Part shown: positions 59,326 to 64,000 of the stretch, one piece after another
Position numbering within the stretch: position 1 is the stretch's first letter
How the letters are laid out: each line of letters opens with the position of its first letter
Assembly: GCF_000422465.1 (NCBI RefSeq)
Contig: NZ_KE383842.1
Location: 517,845 to 581,844, forward strand
Direction: 5' to 3'
Source: Paenibacillus harenae DSM 16969
GTDB taxonomy: Bacteria > Bacillota > Bacilli > Paenibacillales > Paenibacillaceae
DNA length: 64,000 nucleotides
Translations under genes and position numbers: made by a program
The notes under the pieces: model-generated
The model's database searches: none
The model's input: only the letters and a program-made list of their open reading frames with translations
Told to the model about the DNA's origin: nothing

Positions 59326-61047
59326 ATGATCGGCAATTTGCCGCGTAATTTCATGGAAAAAATGAAAAGTCTGCTCGGCAGCGAATTTGACAATTTTATG
59401 TCTTCTTATGGTGCCCCTCGCGTATACGGCCTTCGAATTAACCGTTTGAAGCTGAGTCCGGAGCATTGGAGAAGGCTTTCGCCTATCGGTTCTGAAGCAA
59501 AGCCGATTCCATGGGCTATGGAAGGTCTGTATTACAAGGAAGGCGAACGGCCGGGCAAGCATCCGCATTATCACGCGGGGCTCTACTATATTCAGGAGCC
59601 AAGCGCAATGGCGCCGGTAGAGCTGCTCGATGTCCGGCCGGGACACAGAGTGCTTGATTTATGCGCCGCGCCCGGCGGAAAGTCGACCCAAATCGCCGCA
59701 AAGCTGCAGGGCAGCGGCGTGCTGGTGACGAATGATAATGCCCGGGAACGGACGAAGGCGTTAGCGAAAAATATCGAGCTTGCGGGCGTTCGGAACGCCG
59801 TCGTTCTCAACGAGGAGCCGGCAGCGCTCGCTCCCGTCTTCCCGAATTGGTTCGACCGGATTCTCGTGGATGCGCCGTGCTCGGGAGAAGGCATGTTCCG
59901 AAAGGACGAATCGATGATTGCCGAATGGGAGAAACATTCCGTCGAAAGCTGCCGGGTCTTGCAGCGCGATATTTTGAGGCATGCCGCAGCGATGCTGATC
60001 CCTGGCGGATTGCTGGTCTATTCGACCTGCACCTTCTCGCCGGAGGAGAATGAGCAGCAGATCGCGTCCTTTTTATCCGAGCATCCCGACTTTCAGGTTG
60101 AACCGATCGAATGCCGTTACGGCTGGAGGCCGGGCAGAGCGGACCTCATTGAAGAGAAAGGCCTTCTTGATGCGAATCGGCTTGGCAGCATCGAAGGAAC
60201 GATAAGGCTCTGGCCGCATCTCATCGAAGGCGAAGGACATTTTGCGGCCGTTCTGCGGCGCCGCGGGGATTCCGGTCATAAAAGACTGCAGGCGGAAAAG
60301 GCGTCGCCTGAAGCGTTGCCTGCTGCCGATAATAAAAGATTTGAAGGACAGGTTTTACGGGTTAGCGGCCAGGAGCCATATCAAGGTGCGTTAAGGAGCT
60401 CAAGCGGAGGAAGTTTGAAACGCGAATCGAGGCGCAGCGGCGGGAAGCCGAATGATGAGCGCATGGAGCAGCGGGACGAACGGCGCGAAGGGAAACGACA
60501 GGTCAGAGACATCGGGATGAGCATTGGACGAACGCATCGATCCAGTAAGAAAGCGTATGGCAAAGATCGGGATAAAAATACGAACAGCGGCGGGCTAGAG
60601 CTCGATCCGGCCGGTTTGTGGCGGCGGCAGGCAGAGCAATTCGTATCAGGCGCCGCCGGGTGGGAAGGAAGGATAGTCTCGTACGGCTCCAGGGTTTATA
60701 TTCAACCGATGGACATTCCGTCTCTGGACGGCTTGCGCGTCGTAAGGGCCGGCTGGTATGTCGGCGAAGCGGGGAAGGGAAGAATCGAGCCTACGCATCC
60801 GCTCGCGATGGGTCTAAGACGAGAGGAAGCGCAGCGCTCGGTCGATTGGAGCCCGGACGATCCGCAGACGCTTCGTTTTCTGAGAGGGGAAACTTTATTT
60901 GTGGAGGAGTCGTCGATCTTGCTGCAGGACGGCGCTGCCCCCAAGGGTTATGTTCTGGTCTGCACGGACGGTTACCCGATCGGCTGGGGGAAATATGCAG
61001 GCGGCATGATCAAAAATGAGCTTCCGGCGGGATGGAGAATGATGTAG
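59326..61047 (+). CDS. RsmF/RsmB-type rRNA m5C methyltransferase
   Basis: 573 residues. Domains: N-terminal RNA-binding part, catalytic core with LDLCAAPGGKSTQIAAKL, VDAPCSGEGMFRKD and the catalytic Cys in YSTCTFSPEENE, then a charged, low-complexity insertion (about 325-425) and a C-terminal PUA-like domain ending YAGGMIKNELPAGWRMM. Writes 5-methylcytosine in 16S rRNA, like E. coli RsmF/YebU. The insertion looks disordered and longer than in relatives. ATG at 59326 is eight bases after AGGAGG; TTG at 59320 is too close. The next gene follows after one base. Confidence 0.9.
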   Translation: MIGNLPRNFMEKMKSLLGSEFDNFMSSYGAPRVYGLRINRLKLSPEHWRRLSPIGSEAKPIPWAMEGLYYKEGERPGKHPHYHAGLYYIQEPSAMAPVELLDVRPGHRVLDLCAAPGGKSTQIAAKLQGSGVLVTNDNARERTKALAKNIELAGVRNAVVLNEEPAALAPVFPNWFDRILVDAPCSGEGMFRKDESMIAEWEKHSVESCRVLQRDILRHAAAMLIPGGLLVYSTCTFSPEENEQQIASFLSEHPDFQVEPIECRYGWRPGRADLIEEKGLLDANRLGSIEGTIRLWPHLIEGEGHFAAVLRRRGDSGHKRLQAEKASPEALPAADNKRFEGQVLRVSGQEPYQGALRSSSGGSLKRESRRSGGKPNDERMEQRDERREGKRQVRDIGMSIGRTHRSSKKAYGKDRDKNTNSGGLELDPAGLWRRQAEQFVSGAAGWEGRIVSYGSRVYIQPMDIPSLDGLRVVRAGWYVGEAGKGRIEPTHPLAMGLRREEAQRSVDWSPDDPQTLRFLRGETLFVEESSILLQDGAAPKGYVLVCTDGYPIGWGKYAGGMIKNELPAGWRMM

Positions 61048-61048
61048 A

Positions 61049-61801
61049 ATGAGCAAACGAATTCGAATCGATAAGCTGCTGGCCCATATGGGGCTCGGAA
61101 CGCGCAGCGAAATAAAAAAAGCGGTTAAACAGGGTAAGGTGACCGTCGACGGCAAGCCGGTGAAGGACAGCGGCCTTATCGTTGATCCGGATCAGGCTCA
61201 AGTAGCTTATGATGGGGAAATTGTCGTATATCGCGATGTTGTCTACTTGATGCTGAATAAGCCTCAGGGCGTCATCTCGGCAACCGAGGACGGACGGGAA
61301 CGGACGGTTATTGATTTGCTTGAGCCGGAGGACCGTCTGCTGGAGCCGTTCCCGGTGGGACGGCTTGATAAAGATACGGTAGGCCTGCTGCTGCTCACGA
61401 ATGACGGACAGCTTGCGCATGAGCTGCTGTCTCCCCGCAAGCATGTCGCCAAAACCTATGAAGCGCTCGTCCAAGGGGATGTGGGGGAAACCGACGTTCA
61501 GGCATTCGCCGCAGGCGTGACACTGGACGACGGGTATGCCGCGATGCCGGCAGAGCTTCATATTGTGAATCGCGAGCAGAAGGAGGGCATGGTCTACTCA
61601 TCGATCTCGCTTACGATTATGGAAGGCAAGTTCCATCAGGTAAAGAGGATGTTTGAAGCGGTGGGTAAAAAGGTTATCGCTTTGAAGCGGGTATCGATGG
61701 GACCGCTGCGGCTGGATGAAACGCTCGCCGAAGGAGCATACCGGGAGCTGACAGAGGAGGAAGTGGCGCTGCTTCGCGGGCATAGGCAGACGAACGGTTA
61801 G
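61049..61801 (+). CDS. rsuA: RsuA-family 16S rRNA pseudouridine synthase
   Basis: 250 residues: an S4 domain (RIDKLLAHMGLGTRSEIKKAVKQG) and the catalytic domain with Asp in PVGRLDKDTVGLLLLTNDG and the KTYEAL and FHQVKRMF motifs. It probably makes pseudouridine 516 in 16S rRNA. ATG overlaps the end of the methyltransferase region (one base gap), so the two rRNA-modification genes form one operon. Confidence 0.9.
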   Translation: MSKRIRIDKLLAHMGLGTRSEIKKAVKQGKVTVDGKPVKDSGLIVDPDQAQVAYDGEIVVYRDVVYLMLNKPQGVISATEDGRERTVIDLLEPEDRLLEPFPVGRLDKDTVGLLLLTNDGQLAHELLSPRKHVAKTYEALVQGDVGETDVQAFAAGVTLDDGYAAMPAELHIVNREQKEGMVYSSISLTIMEGKFHQVKRMFEAVGKKVIALKRVSMGPLRLDETLAEGAYRELTEEEVALLRGHRQTNG

Positions 61802-61839
61802 TTTATTTTTCAAAAAGAGATAAAGTCAGGAGTGGGAGA

Positions 61840-62637
61840 ATGAGCTTGAAGTATGATTTGATTGCGCTTGACGTCGACGGGACGCTGCTTACGGATGACC
61901 ATGTGCTAACGGACGCAATACGGGAATCGGTGCGGGAGACGGCGAACCGCGGCGCCCAGATCGTCTTATGTACGGGACGCGGTCCTTCAGGGGCGATTCC
62001 GATTCTTGAGGAGCTGGGACTAAGCGGAACGGTCATTACGCATAACGGCGCGGCGACCATTAACGCGGATGACCGGACAGTCGTGCATCAATATGATATG
62101 GTACAGGAGCATCTGCTTCGCTTTATCGAGTATTGCCGCAAGCAGGACATCCGATTTAATTTGAATACGGCGTTCGAATTGATGGTTGAGAAGCTCACGC
62201 CGGAAGAAGAAGCAATGTATGCGCATTTTCAGGAGAAGCCCTTGCTTCGTGACCTTAGCGGAGACTTGCCTGGCAGCTTAGTGAAAATGTCCGTATTCGG
62301 CAGCAAGGAGCAGATGGATCTCGTGCAAGCGGAGTGGGCGGAGTGGCGGCAGTGTCTCAAATCGATCCGCAGCGGCGATTATTTCATCGATCTGCATCAC
62401 CCGGAGGCAAACAAAGGGATGGCGCTTCAGCAGCTCGCGGAAATCCGGAGGATCGACCGCAGCCGGATACTTGCCATCGGCAATTACTATAACGATATTA
62501 CAATGCTGCAATTCGCGGGCACGGGCATCGCGATGGGGAATTCGCCGGAGGGCGTCAAGCAGGCTGCGGACGCGGTCTCGCTGACGAATAATGAAGACGG
62601 CGTCGCCGCCGCTTTGCGCGAATATGCATGGACATAA
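61840..62637 (+). CDS. Cof-type HAD phosphatase
   Basis: 265 residues. HAD motifs: DLIALDVDGTLL (nucleophile Asp), LCTGRGP, MSVFGSK region with cap type C2B, conserved Lys in NKGMAL and GNYYNDITML (acidic motif). Dephosphorylates sugar phosphates or cofactors such as FMN/PLP; specificity unknown. ATG follows GGAGTGGGAG. Confidence 0.92.
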   Translation: MSLKYDLIALDVDGTLLTDDHVLTDAIRESVRETANRGAQIVLCTGRGPSGAIPILEELGLSGTVITHNGAATINADDRTVVHQYDMVQEHLLRFIEYCRKQDIRFNLNTAFELMVEKLTPEEEAMYAHFQEKPLLRDLSGDLPGSLVKMSVFGSKEQMDLVQAEWAEWRQCLKSIRSGDYFIDLHHPEANKGMALQQLAEIRRIDRSRILAIGNYYNDITMLQFAGTGIAMGNSPEGVKQAADAVSLTNNEDGVAAALREYAWT

Positions 62638-62640
62638 ATG

Positions 62641-62679
62641 AAAAACCCGCCGGAGCGCTAAGCTTCCGGCGGGTTTTTG
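62641..62679 (+). terminator. Intrinsic terminator of the rRNA-modification/HAD operon
   Basis: AAAAACCCGCCGG (62641-62653) pairs with CCGGCGGGTTTTT (62666-62678). Confidence 0.92.
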
Positions 62680-62785
62680 TTTTACGCACGATATCGTGGA
62701 AATAGTACTATACCGCTTTCGATACGATTACCAGAAGGGTGAACAATTCCAAGATTGCCCCTATGGACGTAAAACCTTTTGGAGC

Positions 62786-62809
62786 GCCCCCTGAATGTAT
62801 AAAGGGGGC
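62786..62809 (-). terminator. Hairpin, possible terminator of the right-edge helicase
   Basis: GCCCCCT (62786-62792) pairs with AGGGGGC (62803-62809). Leftward the following bases are only moderately T-rich. Nothing else is seen between 62680 and 62888. Confidence 0.4.
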
Positions 62810-62888
62810 ATCAGCAATTCATTCATGCCGCATGTAAGGCTGCTAGTCAGGCTGACCGCCAGTTCAGGCGAATTGCCAAGTCATTATG

Positions 62889-64000
62889 TTACCGGCCACG
62901 TCCGCGCGGCTTGCTCTTTGAGCCTCCGCCGCCCGGAGCGCTGCTACGACCGCCGCTTGAGAAGTTGCCGCGTCCGCCGGCAGGAGAGTTGCCTCGCTGT
63001 CCGCCGCGTCCTCCCGGCTGGGCGTTGCCGCGCACTGCGCCGCGGCTGCTGCCTCTCGCCTCGCTTTGAGCAGCCAGCCACGGATTGTCGGCTGCCGCGC
63101 TTGCGCTTCCTGCCGCGCGCGCATTGCCGCGAGGTCTTCCGCCGACTGCAGAACGTCCCGTCCCGCTTCGCTCGCCGCCCCGCCCGGAACCGCCGGCAGC
63201 TGCACGACCCGTTCCGCCGCGGGCTGCAGGGCGATCTGCGCTTCGCCGATCTGCGCTTCGGCCGCCGTCAAGCCGTTCGCCGCGCCGTCCGGCCCAGCCC
63301 GAGCTTTGTCCCGCTGCCTCGGCTGAATCCCGTGCCGCGCCGCCTTCATTCTTGCGTCTGCTGACCGCCGCACGTCCCATTTCGCTGCGGCCGCCTCTTC
63401 GTCCGCCAGGCTTAGCCCCACGGTCTTGCTGGGCGGTACGTTCGCGCCCGCCGCGACGTCCGTCGGACTTTTGTCCGCCGCGCCTGCCGCTTTCACCGCT
63501 GTCTTTCTCCTTGCGCGGGGAAATCGGACCGCGTACGGCCGATTCCTCACCGTTACTATCGATGGAGCGGCGGTCCAGCTTCGCGTTAATGCTCTGTTCG
63601 ATGGACAGCAGCGTGTTTTTGTCATAAGGGGTAGCGAGCGTAATCGCTGTACCCTGCTGCCCGGCTCTGCCGGTTCTGCCGATGCGGTGGATGTACAGCT
63701 CGCCGTCCTGCGGCACATCGTAGTTATACACATGCGTAACGCCTTCGACGTCAAGTCCGCGAGCAGCAACGTCGGTAGCTACGAGCACCTGAAGGCGCGC
63801 GTCTCTGAATCGTTTCATGACCTGCTCGCGCTTGGCTTGCGTCAGATCGCCGTGGAGCTCATCCGATTCCACGCCCAGTTCTTGCAGCGCTTCGTTCAGC
63901 TTCTTGGCGCGAACCTTCGTCCGGCAGAAAATAACGGCCAAATAGGGTTGATGACTCTCCAATAAATGAATAAGCGCCTGCTGCTTGGCGCGGTCCGTCG
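62889..64000 (-). CDS. DEAD-box RNA helicase, C-terminal part (runs off the window)
   Basis: The frame continues past 64000 (…[12 protein letters not shown]), so the N-terminal helicase lobe is missing. Visible are [30 protein letters not shown] and [12 protein letters not shown], the second RecA lobe. About 200 following residues form an Arg/Gly/Ala/Ser-rich tail ([27 protein letters not shown]), longer than in the CshA-type helicase at 39158. The DNA of the tail is very GC-rich. It is a second, separate RGG helicase, likely CshB/DeaD-like. Confidence 0.88.
   Translation of the reverse strand, partial: TDRAKQQALIHLLESHQPYLAVIFCRTKVRAKKLNEALQELGVESDELHGDLTQAKREQVMKRFRDARLQVLVATDVAARGLDVEGVTHVYNYDVPQDGELYIHRIGRTGRAGQQGTAITLATPYDKNTLLSIEQSINAKLDRRSIDSNGEESAVRGPISPRKEKDSGESGRRGGQKSDGRRGGRERTAQQDRGAKPGGRRGGRSEMGRAAVSRRKNEGGAARDSAEAAGQSSGWAGRRGERLDGGRSADRRSADRPAARGGTGRAAAGGSGRGGERSGTGRSAVGGRPRGNARAAGSASAAADNPWLAAQSEARGSSRGAVRGNAQPGGRGGQRGNSPAGGRGNFSSGGRSSAPGGGGSKSKPRGRGR

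Noticed and set aside
62795-63769. Long frames on both strands opposite the RGG tail
   Set aside because: GC-rich low-complexity DNA opens several frames; only 62889-64000 on the minus strand contains helicase motifs.

Overview
The window reads as chromosomal DNA of a low-to-mid GC Firmicute, most likely a Paenibacillus or close relative. This rests on content: a YtpB-type tetraprenyl-beta-curcumene synthase, DUF3906, DUF1450, YtxG/YtxH, YugP and PCYCGC proteins, coproporphyrin-type haem genes, LtaS, a GlnR/TnrA-type box, a Gram-positive 6S RNA, strong AGGAGG ribosome binding sites and frequent TTG/GTG starts. No rRNA or tRNA genes, CRISPR arrays or complete insertion sequences were seen. Assignments come from reading motifs and remembered family features; no database search was run.

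Layout. 1-4.5 kb: a minus-strand cluster of a K+ channel, a small unknown protein, a Cys/Ser-rich lipoprotein-like protein, a glutathionylspermidine-synthase-like ATP-grasp enzyme and DUF350. It resembles the enterobacterial yjf set and is interrupted by a 66-bp tandem palindromic repeat; an ABC-transporter relic lies at the left edge. 4.7-14.8 kb: small housekeeping and stress genes (holin-like, a gene with a LexA-like box, cupredoxin, DUF86, a SufR-like regulator, YtxG/H, glutamate racemase, an M14 peptidase), then a DUF3990 ADP-ribosyltransferase-like gene overlapping a small partner, and a PDZ-Lon protease. 14.9-18.9 kb: LtaS-like synthase, 23S rRNA methyltransferase, O-methyltransferase.

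18.9-20.9 kb is the accessory part of the window. It holds a decaying 39-bp tandem repeat, a nuclease-HTH gene flanked on each side by four 21-bp palindromes spaced 51/61/51 and 51/61/50 bp, and a 49-bp tandem repeat copied from the 3' end of an MFS gene. The phased palindrome arrays are the best candidate here for an undescribed system.

22-41.6 kb: haem (hemE, hemH), CapA, glycerophosphodiesterase, DUF92, PepF with a possible second start that adds a signal peptide, cold-shock protein, YeeI-type regulator, terpene synthase, phosphofructokinase, DUF4015 hydrolase, YitT protein and a CshA-type RNA helicase. 41.6-50.8 kb: 6S RNA, thiol peroxidase, rhomboid protease, GltC-like regulator, YugP, MerR, then an ammonium-transporter operon (amt, DUF294, exonuclease) with a strong promoter and a GlnR/TnrA box, a JAMM peptidase and a ResA-like thioredoxin. 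50.8-64 kb: citramalate synthase, Y-family polymerase, ferredoxin, L,D-transpeptidase, pyrD, small alarmone synthetase, a PCYCGC/thioredoxin pair, RNA-modification genes, a HAD phosphatase, and the C-terminal part of a second RGG-rich helicase running off the right edge.
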